Origin: Gammaproteobacteria bacterium
Lineage (GTDB): Bacteria > Pseudomonadota > Gammaproteobacteria > Steroidobacterales > Steroidobacteraceae
NCBI GenBank assembly: GCA_025350055.1
Contig: JANXYK010000001.1
Coordinates: 121,346 to 185,345, forward strand
Direction: 5' to 3'
Length of the DNA stretch: 64,000 nucleotides
The notes below the pieces were generated by a model. That model saw nothing but the letters and a program-made list of their open reading frames with translations, was not told the DNA's origin and made no database searches. Positions 20,246-27,900 of the stretch are shown piece by piece. The position numbers and the translations under genes are program-made. Positions within the stretch are counted from its first letter, which is position 1. Each line of letters starts with the position of its first letter.

Positions 20246-22405
20246 TCACGTGCCGCGCAGCGGCTTGTTGTGTTCCATCAGGTAGCGACTCCATGCCAGG
20301 AAACCCTCCGCGAGGATTCGAAGCTGCCGAGCCTGCTCGGGTTTTTCAGCAGTATGATCCATTTCCTTCGGTTCGCGCAGATCGTACAGGGCCGACTTTC
20401 CATCCGGATTTAGGATCAGGTAGTCCTGGTCGCGAATGAAACCGATCACCGGCGGACGCACGAAGGTGCTGAACGTGAAGGCGCCGCTGCGTGCAGCGTT
20501 GGCGGGGTCGAGCAGGTCCTTGCCCAGCGTCTGCGTTTGGGTGCTGTGGCCCAGCAGACTCATCACCGTCGGCAGGATGTCGAGCTGCGAGCCAACCGTA
20601 TCGACGACATGCCCCTGGTGTACGAAGCCAGGCGCGTAGATCAACAGCGGAATCTGGTGCACCGCCAGCGGAATTGCGCCATAGCGCTGATCGGCATTGC
20701 CGCGCGCGATGCCGTGATCGGCGTACAGCACGTAGACGGTGTTCTGGTCACGCCCGGAACGCGCCTGTGCCGCGAAGAATTTGTCCAGACTGTAGTCCAT
20801 CAGGCGCACGGCGTTGTAGTCATCGTTATCGGCGAAGCCTGCAGGGTGCAGCTGCGCATCCGGCACGCTCTGTCGATGGAAATCGTGCAGGTGCGGCGGA
20901 ATCGTGAATGGTGGGTGATCGCCGCTGGTCTGGAAGTAGGCAAAGTAGGGCTGCGCTTCACTCTCGAGCCGTTCCGCACCTTCAAGCAGCATATCGACGT
21001 CGGCTACGCCCCAGACATCGACAATCGGTGCGCGGTAGCTGCCCTCTTCGTAGATCTTCAGCCCCGGGATGTTGTTCTTGAAGGTGGCGCGGATCTGCGC
21101 CCAGTTGGCGCTGCCACCGAGGAAGTAATTCTTCTGGTAACCCTCGAGGCTGTTGAGCAGGCAGTGCTGGTCGATCAGCAGCGGGTTGCGCGTGGCATTG
21201 ATCGCCAGGCTCGAGACATCGGGAATGCCAAACAGCGTCGCGAACATCGAGCGACTGGTGTTTTCCATCACCACGTAGAAACGATCGAAGAAGAGGCTGC
21301 GGGTGGCCAGTGACTTCAGGAACGGCGTCGGATCGAGCCGGCTGCCGAGCAGTGAAGTCTTGTAGATCGACAGGCTCTCCATCTGGATGAAGACCACATT
21401 GGGCCGGCCGGTCACCAGCGAATGGGGTTCGATGGTACGCAGCAGCGTCGGTGCACCGTTGGCATCGAAGCGCTGGGGAATGCCGAAGTAGCTGGCAAGC
21501 GCCGGATGGGTTGCGCGCACGGTTTTCATGTCCGGCCCATGATCGGGGGTAACACGGGTCTCGAGGAAGAACAGCACCGGATTCAGCGCCATGTCGGCCA
21601 CGGTGCGATCGCGGCCGTCGAACACTTCGCCCCAGCGCAGCGGATACAGGCTTTCCTTGCCCCAGAGCAGCAGCAGCAACGCGATCGAGATTGCGACATT
21701 CGCGCTCCAGCGCGCTCCGGTGCGCAGCTGCAGCGGATGCCACGCGCCGCTGCGACGCAGCGTCCAGCCGAGGGCCAGCAGCAGCACCACGATGAGCAGC
21801 AGTGCACGCAGCACCGGATAGCTCTGCCAGACCATCTGCGCGCTGATCAGCGGGTCCTGCAGGAAACCGAGCAGCGTGCCGCTCAGGCGCACATGGTTGT
21901 AACTGTAGGAACCGAAGTCGACCTCGTAGGCGAGCGGAATGAATGCCGCCACGAACATGGCGTAAGCCACCCAGATCCAGCGCGCTTCGCACCCGCTGGC
22001 CAATCCATAGTCGCGGCACAAGGCCTGGTTGAGACCCGCCAGCGCCAGAAAAACCACCAGCCAGGGTCGTGCCGGCTTGTCGTCGATCATGGCTAGGGCG
22101 ACGAGCGCCACGTAGCACAGCAGCGCGGCGAGGAGCACGGCCGCGCCCAGCCACCGCCGGCGCGGCTGCGTGTTACCGGCGTGCAGCAGCAGCCAAGGGG
22201 GCACCAGCACCAGGGCGACCAGGCGCAAGTCGAATTTCAGGCCGATGTACAGGCTGTTCCAGCCCACGGTACCGAGTGCTTGCCCGGACGGTAGGAATTT
22301 CCACAGGAATACCAGGCGCGCCAGCTGCATGAACAACAGCAACACGCCGCCCAGCAGCAACAGGTTGCGCAGCTTTGAATTCGATTGCGTGGTGTGCATC
22401 AACAT
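20246..22405 (-). CDS. LtaS-like membrane sulfatase/phosphoglycerol transferase family protein
   Basis: A 719-residue protein with five or so N-terminal transmembrane helices (residues 1-230) and a periplasmic alkaline-phosphatase-superfamily domain. LtaS-type catalytic motifs are visible: the metal-binding glutamate in FIQMESLS, the nucleophile threonine in ENTSRSMF, a histidine in SGDHPPF, and the DH pair in YADHG near residue 561. Gram-negative relatives include OpgB-type phosphoglycerol transferases acting on periplasmic glucans; other relatives transfer phosphoethanolamine. The substrate cannot be told from sequence. It heads a minus-strand unit with a phosphoesterase and a membrane protein. 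Confidence 0.85.
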   Translation of the reverse strand: MLMHTTQSNSKLRNLLLLGGVLLLFMQLARLVFLWKFLPSGQALGTVGWNSLYIGLKFDLRLVALVLVPPWLLLHAGNTQPRRRWLGAAVLLAALLCYVALVALAMIDDKPARPWLVVFLALAGLNQALCRDYGLASGCEARWIWVAYAMFVAAFIPLAYEVDFGSYSYNHVRLSGTLLGFLQDPLISAQMVWQSYPVLRALLLIVVLLLALGWTLRRSGAWHPLQLRTGARWSANVAISIALLLLLWGKESLYPLRWGEVFDGRDRTVADMALNPVLFFLETRVTPDHGPDMKTVRATHPALASYFGIPQRFDANGAPTLLRTIEPHSLVTGRPNVVFIQMESLSIYKTSLLGSRLDPTPFLKSLATRSLFFDRFYVVMENTSRSMFATLFGIPDVSSLAINATRNPLLIDQHCLLNSLEGYQKNYFLGGSANWAQIRATFKNNIPGLKIYEEGSYRAPIVDVWGVADVDMLLEGAERLESEAQPYFAYFQTSGDHPPFTIPPHLHDFHRQSVPDAQLHPAGFADNDDYNAVRLMDYSLDKFFAAQARSGRDQNTVYVLYADHGIARGNADQRYGAIPLAVHQIPLLIYAPGFVHQGHVVDTVGSQLDILPTVMSLLGHSTQTQTLGKDLLDPANAARSGAFTFSTFVRPPVIGFIRDQDYLILNPDGKSALYDLREPKEMDHTAEKPEQARQLRILAEGFLAWSRYLMEHNKPLRGT

Positions 22406-22488
22406 GGCCGCGCATTTAGGGTCATGGCTGCCGTCATTGCAATCTGTCGCACTGTTGCAGGCACCAATCTGACCGCTTCTTAATCTGC

Positions 22489-22752
22489 CTACAGCACCAT
22501 GATCACGCCCGGCAAGGCCTTGAGTTCGGCGAACAGGGCGGCGATGTGCGCCTCATCGCGCGCGGTGATGTGATAGGTGATGCCGGCATAATTCTGCTGC
22601 GCCGAAGGTCGTTCACTGATGTCATCCGGCGCCAGGGTGCCGGCGTGACGGGTCACGATGGCATCGAGTTGCGAGCGTATCGACTCGCCGGCCCGCACCA
22701 TCACCTTGATCGGGTACCTGCATGGAAATTGCAGCAGCCTGGGTTCGTTCAT
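22489..22752 (-). CDS. ybeD: YbeD/DUF493 family protein
   Basis: An 87-residue ACT-like protein of the YbeD family, with the typical FPCRYPIKVM, a central YHITARDEAHI and C-terminal LPGVIMVL. The function is unknown; in most gammaproteobacteria it sits between dac/dat and lipB. Here it is separated from dat by two opposite-strand genes, and lipB is elsewhere. Confidence 0.92.
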   Translation of the reverse strand: MNEPRLLQFPCRYPIKVMVRAGESIRSQLDAIVTRHAGTLAPDDISERPSAQQNYAGITYHITARDEAHIAALFAELKALPGVIMVL

Positions 22753-22843
22753 GTGTACAGGATAGCGCGCCGGCGCGCCCTCGTGGCCGGCGGGCAGGGT
22801 AGCGGTACCTGATCAGGCCAGGGTGCTTGATTTTACGGCCTTG

Positions 22844-22852
22844 TGCTATATT
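22844..22852 (+). promoter_or_regulatory. Extended -10 promoter upstream of a terminator-bounded transcript
   Basis: TG-C-TATATT is an extended -10 element (TGnTATAAT type) with the hexamer at 22847-22852. There is no convincing -35 at 17 bases (TGCTTG), which extended -10 promoters tolerate. Transcription would start near 22859. Confidence 0.5.
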
Positions 22853-22858
22853 TTCCGG

Positions 22859-22945
22859 CGATCGTTGAGGTCGAGATTCGCCTGTCGTGCCCCTTTTTCG
22901 CCTGCGGTCGCTCGACCGGCCCGGAAGAAATTCCGGGCCTTTTTG
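22859..22945 (+). ncRNA. Candidate small RNA or attenuated leader, about 87 nt
   Basis: The interval between an extended -10 and a strong intrinsic terminator would give an RNA of roughly 87 nt with no convincing open reading frame. It contains a C/U-rich stretch (GTGCCCCTTTTTCGCC) likely to be single-stranded, a 6-bp hairpin CGGTCG-CT-CGACCG (22905-22918), then the terminator stem. No plus-strand gene lies upstream for more than 4 kb, so the terminator does not close another operon. It could be a trans-acting sRNA or the attenuated leader of the DNA-glycosylase gene that follows. No known RNA family was recognised. Confidence 0.4.
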
Positions 22946-22948
22946 TTT
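22918..22948 (+). terminator. Intrinsic terminator with 9-bp stem and GAAA loop
   Basis: GGCCCGGAA (22918-22926) pairs perfectly with TTCCGGGCC (22931-22939) around a GAAA tetraloop and is followed by TTTTTGTTT. This is the strongest intrinsic terminator in the window. It stands 17 bases before the start of the AlkD-like gene, whose GGAG ribosome-binding site follows the T-run. Confidence 0.85.
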
Positions 22949-22964
22949 CGGGAGCACTGAGTTC

Positions 22965-23723
22965 ATGACAGCGATGCGGCGCAAGACCAGCGTAGCCACT
23001 GTTCGTGCGTGCACCCGGCAGCTCGCGCGGCCGGCACGTGCAGCGGCGTCGCTGCGATTTTTCAAGACTGGCCCCGGTGATTATGGCGCTGGCGATCGCT
23101 TCCTCGGTCTCACGGCTCCGCAACTGCGGCAACTGGCGAAGGAATTCGCCGAGCTCCCGATCGCGGCCCTGCGCGCGCTGCTGCGTTCGAGTTGGCATGA
23201 ACAGCGCCTGCTGGCACTGATCATCATGGCCCTGCAGTCGGCCGACGCTGGTGCGCAGCATCAGGCCGCGTTGCGGCGCCTGTACCTCGCCGAACTGCGC
23301 TACGTGAACAATTGGGATCTGGTCGATGCATCGGCCGCCGTGTTGATGCGGCCGCAAACCGGATTTGCGCGCGCCGCGCTGTTGCGCCGCCTGGCGCGCT
23401 CCCCACAGCTGTGGCGGCGGCGGGTCGCGATGATCGCCACCTTCGATGACATCCGTCGCAATGAGTTCGCGCTGACACTGGAGCTGTGTGAGCGGCTGCT
23501 GGGCGACACACAGGATCTGATGCACAAGGCCTGCGGCTGGATGCTGCGTGAGCTGGGCAAACGCGCGCCGGCGCATTTGCGCAGCTTCCTGCGCCGCCAT
23601 GCTGCGCGCATGCCGCGTACCATGTTGCGCTATGCCATCGAACGCCTGCCGGAAGCCGAGCGCCGGCGAATCATGCGCTCCAGCAGGCCGGCACCCAGGG
23701 GAGCCCGATCATGGCGAGCGTAG
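22965..23723 (+). CDS. DNA alkylation repair protein, AlkD-like HEAT-repeat glycosylase
   Basis: A 252-residue all-helical protein of the DNA alkylation repair family, whose founding member AlkD excises bulky or positively charged alkylated bases by tracing the backbone. Family stretches visible are LRFFKTGPGDYGAGDRFLGLTAPQLRQLAKEF in outline (only its key motif GDxFLGlxxpxlR is diagnostic), NNWDLVD, and the C-terminal DLMHKACGWMLRELGKR and MLRYAIERL. GGAG precedes the ATG at 22965. The gene lies just after an intrinsic terminator and overlaps the small DUF486-like gene by 13 bases. Confidence 0.85.
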   Translation: MTAMRRKTSVATVRACTRQLARPARAAASLRFFKTGPGDYGAGDRFLGLTAPQLRQLAKEFAELPIAALRALLRSSWHEQRLLALIIMALQSADAGAQHQAALRRLYLAELRYVNNWDLVDASAAVLMRPQTGFARAALLRRLARSPQLWRRRVAMIATFDDIRRNEFALTLELCERLLGDTQDLMHKACGWMLRELGKRAPAHLRSFLRRHAARMPRTMLRYAIERLPEAERRRIMRSSRPAPRGARSWRA

Positions 23724-23866
23724 TCATCCGTACCGTGGGTCTGCTGCTGATCTCCAACGTGTTCATGACTTTCGCGTGGCTCTACCTGATGGAGCCGGTG
23801 CGCCTCAACTACCTGTGGGCCGGCCTGTGCATGCTGGGCGCGGTGCATTTCGTGTTCAGGAAGTAG
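23711..23866 (+). CDS. 51-residue internally deleted DUF486 (DMT family) protein
   Basis: A 51-codon gene starting inside the end of the AlkD-like gene. Its N-terminal part (LLLISNVFMTFAW) matches the first transmembrane helix of DUF486 proteins, and its C-terminal part (YLMEPVRLNYLWAGLCMLG then AVHFVFRK) matches their last helix. Full-length DUF486 proteins are about 110 residues with four helices, so the middle roughly 60 residues are missing while the frame is kept. Two transmembrane segments remain. It may be a decayed gene or a functional mini-protein. Its 3' end overlaps the convergent dat gene by 11 bases. Confidence 0.7.
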   Translation: MASVVIRTVGLLLISNVFMTFAWLYLMEPVRLNYLWAGLCMLGAVHFVFRK

Positions 23867-24722
23867 CGGGGCGCAACCAGCTGGCTTCGACCAGTGTGCG
23901 CATGCGTTGCCATACCGCGCCCGGTTTGCCCGTGCCCACGGGCTTGCCATCCAGCATGGTCACCGCGACGACGCCGCGTGTCGCGGCGCTCAACCAGATT
24001 TCATCGGCCTGACGCAGCGCCGCCTCACTGATGGCCACACTCCGGCAGGGAATGCCATTCGCAGCGGCTAACTCTTCAATCAGGCCACGCGTTGTGCCCG
24101 GCAGCAGCTGATGCGAGCGCGGCGGCGTCTGGATCTCACCGCCCCTGACCACATGCACCGCCGAGGCGCTGCCATCCGTGAGCCAGCCGTCGCGCAGCAG
24201 GATGGCTTCAGTGGCGCCGGCCTGCGTGGCCTGCTCGCGCAGCAGGACGTTGGCCAGCAGCGATACCGATTTGATGTCGCAACGCGCCCAGCGCGTGTCG
24301 CTGGCGGTGATGCAGGTCACACCCTGCGCCAGTACCTGCGGTGTCACCGGCGGCAGTGGTGCGCAGAAGGCGAACACCGTGGGCGTGAGTTTCGGGAGCG
24401 GCGCGTGGTTGCGACCGTACTCGGCGCCACGCGACACCTGCAGGTACACGTACATGTCACCGCCGCCGTTCGCTTCGATCAGCGCTTGCAGCAGTTGCGT
24501 CCAGCCCGCCGCATCGTGCGGATTCTCGATCGCGAGCTCACGCAGGCTGAATTCGAGCCGTGCCAGGTTGCGCGGCAGGCGGCTGGCGTAACCCGCGTGC
24601 ACGGCGAACACTTCGTAGACGGCATCAGCGAACAGGAAAGCGCGATCGAGCGGTGAGACGCGCGCCTCGCGCAGCGGCTGCAGCGTGCCGTTGAGATAAC
24701 AGGTGGGGAGCGGCTCGGCCAA
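23856..24722 (-). CDS. dat: D-amino acid aminotransferase-like PLP enzyme (class IV)
   Basis: A 288-residue class-IV aminotransferase. The PLP-binding lysine is K151 (RCDIKSVSLLANVLL), and the N-terminal YLNG and SPLDRAFLFADAVYE segments are typical of D-alanine aminotransferases, which make D-glutamate or D-alanine for peptidoglycan. The start appears to be TTG at 24722, 4 bases after the carboxypeptidase stop, because no ATG lies near the family N-terminus. It follows dacC as in Pseudomonas. A branched-chain or aminodeoxychorismate-lyase activity cannot be excluded. Confidence 0.85.
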   Translation of the reverse strand: MAEPLPTCYLNGTLQPLREARVSPLDRAFLFADAVYEVFAVHAGYASRLPRNLARLEFSLRELAIENPHDAAGWTQLLQALIEANGGGDMYVYLQVSRGAEYGRNHAPLPKLTPTVFAFCAPLPPVTPQVLAQGVTCITASDTRWARCDIKSVSLLANVLLREQATQAGATEAILLRDGWLTDGSASAVHVVRGGEIQTPPRSHQLLPGTTRGLIEELAAANGIPCRSVAISEAALRQADEIWLSAATRGVVAVTMLDGKPVGTGKPGAVWQRMRTLVEASWLRPATS

Positions 24723-24726
24723 AGGC

Positions 24727-25875
24727 CTAGAACCACAGGCTGATGGTATCGACTATGCGGCGCCACCAGCCGCCGGTCGCTACGGCCACTGCCGGGTACA
24801 GCGGCACACGCGCGATGGTCTTGCCGGCGAGCTCCACCTGCAATTCGCCGATCGCACTGTTTGCGGCCAGCGGCGCAACCAGCGGGCGACGCAACGTGGC
24901 GCGCGTCGTGATGCTCTGGCCCTGGCCATGGGGCACCGTGACCTGCACGTCGCTCGCCGGCACTGCAGCCACGTATTGCTCGCCGCCCTTGTACACCTGC
25001 GCCTTGAGCACGGTCTCGCCACGCTTGCGCAGCGTGACCGATTCAAAGAAGTTGTAGCCGTAGGCCAGCAATGCAGCGCTGCCGCTCTCGCGATCCTTGA
25101 CGCTGGCAGAGCCCAGCACCACGGTGACCAGGCGCATGCCCTGGCGCTTCGCCGAAGTGATCAGGCAGTAGCCGGCCGAATCGGTGTGGCCGGTCTTGAG
25201 GCCGTCGACGCTCGAGTCGCGCTCCAGCAGTCCATTGCGGTTCTCCTGGCGGATGTTGTTCCAGGTGTACTCACGTATCGAGTAGATGGAGTAGTACTCA
25301 GGAAAGTCGCGGATGATCGCCCGTGCCAGCGTGGCCAGATCACGCGCGGTACTGTAGTGCGTGGGCGAGGGCAGGCCGCTCGAATCCTCGAAGTGCGTGC
25401 CGCGCATACCCAGCTTCTGCGCCCAGGCGTTCATCATCTGCACGAAGGCCGGCTCGCTGCCGCCGATGCGCTCGGCCAGCGCGATTGTGGCATCGTTCCC
25501 CGACTGCACGATCATGCCCTTGACCAGCACATCCACCGGCACGCGTGTGCCCACCTGCACGAAGGTGCGCGAGCCCTCGGCGCGCCAGGCGTGCTCGCTG
25601 ATCAGTACCTGTTCATCGAGCTGCAGGCGGCCGTCACGCAGCGCGTTGAACACCACGTAGGCGCTCATCAGCTTGGTGAGGCTCGCGGGCTCGATCTTCT
25701 GGTCGGCCTGCGAATCGGCCAGCGTCTGGCCGGAAGCAAAATCCATCAGGATCCAGTTGCGCGCGGCGATGCTGGGTGCGGTGGGCATCAGTGTCACCGC
25801 ATCGGCGGCCGGTGCCAGGCCCAGCAGCAGGGTCAACGCGAGCAGCGGGGTCGAGAGGGAGCGGTGCGGCATCAT
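24727..25875 (-). CDS. dacC: D-alanyl-D-alanine carboxypeptidase (PBP5/6 type)
   Basis: A 382-residue low-molecular-weight penicillin-binding protein that trims the terminal D-Ala from peptidoglycan stem peptides in the periplasm. It has a signal peptide (about 1-26), SLTK with nucleophile S65, SGN at 125-127 and KTG at 227-229. A beta-rich C-terminal domain and a final amphipathic segment (GGWWRRIVDTISLWF) for membrane attachment follow. It belongs to the rod-shape cluster, between rlpA and dat. The symbol could equally be dacA. Confidence 0.94.
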   Translation of the reverse strand: MMPHRSLSTPLLALTLLLGLAPAADAVTLMPTAPSIAARNWILMDFASGQTLADSQADQKIEPASLTKLMSAYVVFNALRDGRLQLDEQVLISEHAWRAEGSRTFVQVGTRVPVDVLVKGMIVQSGNDATIALAERIGGSEPAFVQMMNAWAQKLGMRGTHFEDSSGLPSPTHYSTARDLATLARAIIRDFPEYYSIYSIREYTWNNIRQENRNGLLERDSSVDGLKTGHTDSAGYCLITSAKRQGMRLVTVVLGSASVKDRESGSAALLAYGYNFFESVTLRKRGETVLKAQVYKGGEQYVAAVPASDVQVTVPHGQGQSITTRATLRRPLVAPLAANSAIGELQVELAGKTIARVPLYPAVAVATGGWWRRIVDTISLWF

Positions 25876-25985
25876 CGATTGGGAACTCCGGCAAAGCGCG
25901 CAAGTGTAGCGGCTGTTTAGCTGGCCGGTAAGTGCGCGCGCCCGGCAGCGGCGTCACCGATCCACCAGCGCTCGGCCCGCTGGTG

Positions 25986-26888
25986 CTAGTCCGTGGCCAG
26001 CCTGGCCTCGGAAAAACCCAGTGTTGCCAGCCGCGCAGCCAGCGCATCGAACTGCTCGACCGTGCTGATCGGTCCGACCCGGATGCGCTGCAGGCGATGG
26101 CCAGCGGACTGCGCGTTCACCGAAAATGCGTTGCTGAAGCCGGCATCCTGCAGCCGCGCCAGCACGCGCTGTGCGTTGGCGGAATCGCCATAGGCGCCGA
26201 CCTGGATATACAACACGGGGCTCGCGGGCGCGGGTGAGGGCGCTGCCGTTGGCATTGGCGCCGCTGTGGCCACCACAGGCGCAAGCTGCGCGACCCCGTC
26301 TGCCGCCGGGCCCACAACACGCAGCTCCACCAACGCCGTGCCGGCGCGCACCACATCAAGCTTCAGCGCCGCCGTGTAGGAAAGATCGACGATGCGGTTG
26401 CCGACGAAGGGTCCGCGGTCGTTGATGCGCACCACGATGCTGCGCCCGTTGCTGAGGTTGGTGATGCGCGCATAGCAGGGCAGGGGCAGCGTCTTGTGGG
26501 CCGCCGTCATCGCGTACATGTCGTAGGGCTCGCCGCTCGAGGTGTTGTGGCCGTGGAAATCAGGGCCGTACCACGAGGCGACGCCACGCTCCACGAATCC
26601 CTCGGCGCTCGCCAGCACCTGATAACGCTGTCCGTTCACATCGTAGAAGCTGGGATTTCCATGCGTACTGCGCGGTTCGGCGCGCGGCACGGCGTCGGGA
26701 ATCGAGTCGGCGGATGCGGGTGGCGGAGGTAACGAGGTTGAAGGCGCTGTCGATGCAGGTGTAGACGGTGCCGGCGCACGCGGGTACTCGCGGCGCGGCA
26801 CGTTGCTGCAGGCGGCAAGCACCAGTGACGCTGCCACTGCAGCGGCAGAACCCGCAATCGCGGTGAGCTGCGGGCTAGGGCGCATCAT
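25986..26888 (-). CDS. rlpA: Septal ring lytic transglycosylase / rare lipoprotein A
   Basis: A 300-residue lipoprotein (lipobox LAAC, cysteine 27) with a Pro/Ala-rich spacer, a double-psi beta-barrel (about 95-200, GVASWYGPDFHGHNTSSGEPYD region and VRINDRGPFVG) and a C-terminal SPOR domain (about 225-300) that binds denuded glycan strands at the division site. In Pseudomonas RlpA cleaves such strands. The ATG at 26888 overlaps the end of mltB by 14 bases and gives a standard signal peptide; longer upstream starts do not. Confidence 0.93.
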   Translation of the reverse strand: MMRPSPQLTAIAGSAAAVAASLVLAACSNVPRREYPRAPAPSTPASTAPSTSLPPPPASADSIPDAVPRAEPRSTHGNPSFYDVNGQRYQVLASAEGFVERGVASWYGPDFHGHNTSSGEPYDMYAMTAAHKTLPLPCYARITNLSNGRSIVVRINDRGPFVGNRIVDLSYTAALKLDVVRAGTALVELRVVGPAADGVAQLAPVVATAAPMPTAAPSPAPASPVLYIQVGAYGDSANAQRVLARLQDAGFSNAFSVNAQSAGHRLQRIRVGPISTVEQFDALAARLATLGFSEARLATD

Positions 26889-27900
26889 CCGCCAGCGTGC
26901 GCGTGAGTATTGCCTGCGCCAGGTCGTTGACCGCCATCGCATACAGCGGGCTGCGGTTGTAGCGCGTGATCACGTAGAAATTCTGGAAGCCGACGCGATA
27001 GCGCTTGCCGGCCTGAACGGGCGCGGCAATCAGCACGCAGGCAGTGGCATCGTCCAGGATGGTCTGCACCTGCATGCCGCGCGTGCGCAGCGCGCCCAGC
27101 GTGTCGTTCAGCGTCACGCTGGAGGGCAAGGCGGGTTCGGGCGCCGTGCCGATATCCGCCTCGGCGAGCGCACCCTGGCCATATTGCCAGCCGTGCTGCT
27201 GCAGGTAATTGGCCACGCTGCCAAAGATGTCGCCCCAGTCGTTCCATAGGTCGCGCCGGCCCGAATCGCCCTCGCGCACCGCGTAATGCTGGAAGCTCGA
27301 GGGCATGAACTGCGCCACGCCCATCGCGCCCGCGTAGGAGCCGAGCGTCGCCTCGGCATCGAGCTCACCGCCATGCACGAGCTGCAGGAACTGCTCGAGT
27401 TCCTGGCGGAAGTAGTCGGCCCGCGGCGGATAGTCGAAGGCCAGCGTGGCGAGCGCATCGAGCACCCGGTAGCGGCCGGTGATGCGACCGTAGAAAGTCT
27501 CCACGCCAACGATGCCGAGGATGTACTCGGGCTGCACATGCCGCTCCATCGCAATCGCATCGAGCAGTTCGCGATGCTCGCGCCACAGGCGCGCACCGGC
27601 ATCGACGCGCTCGGCGGTGAGAAAGCGCGCGCGATACTCCCACCACTGCAGCGCCTTCTCGGCGGGCTTCGACATGGCTTCGATGATCTTCGGCTGCGGC
27701 TCGGCCTTGGCCAGCAACGCGAAGACCTCATCGCGCTGGAAGCCGCCGCTCACCAGGTGCTCGACGAAGGCGTTGATTTCCGGGCGCGCCAGGTCAAAGC
27801 GCGTGTGTCCCGGCAGCGTGCGCACCACTTCTTCGTCTGCGGTCGCGGCGCGAGCCACCACCAGCAACGACAGCAGCAGGCCATGCAGGAGTGGGCGCAT
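26875..27900 (-). CDS. mltB: Membrane-bound lytic murein transglycosylase B
   Basis: A 341-residue family-3 lytic transglycosylase that cuts peptidoglycan with formation of 1,6-anhydro-MurNAc, the compound that enters the AmgK/MurU recycling path encoded elsewhere in this window. The catalytic glutamate lies in GIVGVETFYGRI, followed by YAGAMGVAQFMPSSF. A signal peptide without a clear lipobox suggests a soluble periplasmic form. Its ATG overlaps the rodA stop (ATGA). Confidence 0.93.
   Translation of the reverse strand: MRPLLHGLLLSLLVVARAATADEEVVRTLPGHTRFDLARPEINAFVEHLVSGGFQRDEVFALLAKAEPQPKIIEAMSKPAEKALQWWEYRARFLTAERVDAGARLWREHRELLDAIAMERHVQPEYILGIVGVETFYGRITGRYRVLDALATLAFDYPPRADYFRQELEQFLQLVHGGELDAEATLGSYAGAMGVAQFMPSSFQHYAVREGDSGRRDLWNDWGDIFGSVANYLQQHGWQYGQGALAEADIGTAPEPALPSSVTLNDTLGALRTRGMQVQTILDDATACVLIAAPVQAGKRYRVGFQNFYVITRYNRSPLYAMAVNDLAQAILTRTLADDAP

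Noticed and set aside
22765..22778. Perfect 14-bp palindrome GCGCGCCGGCGCGC upstream of ybeD
   Set aside because: Pure GC alternation is easily met by chance in this genome, and no flanking structure or T-run supports a function.
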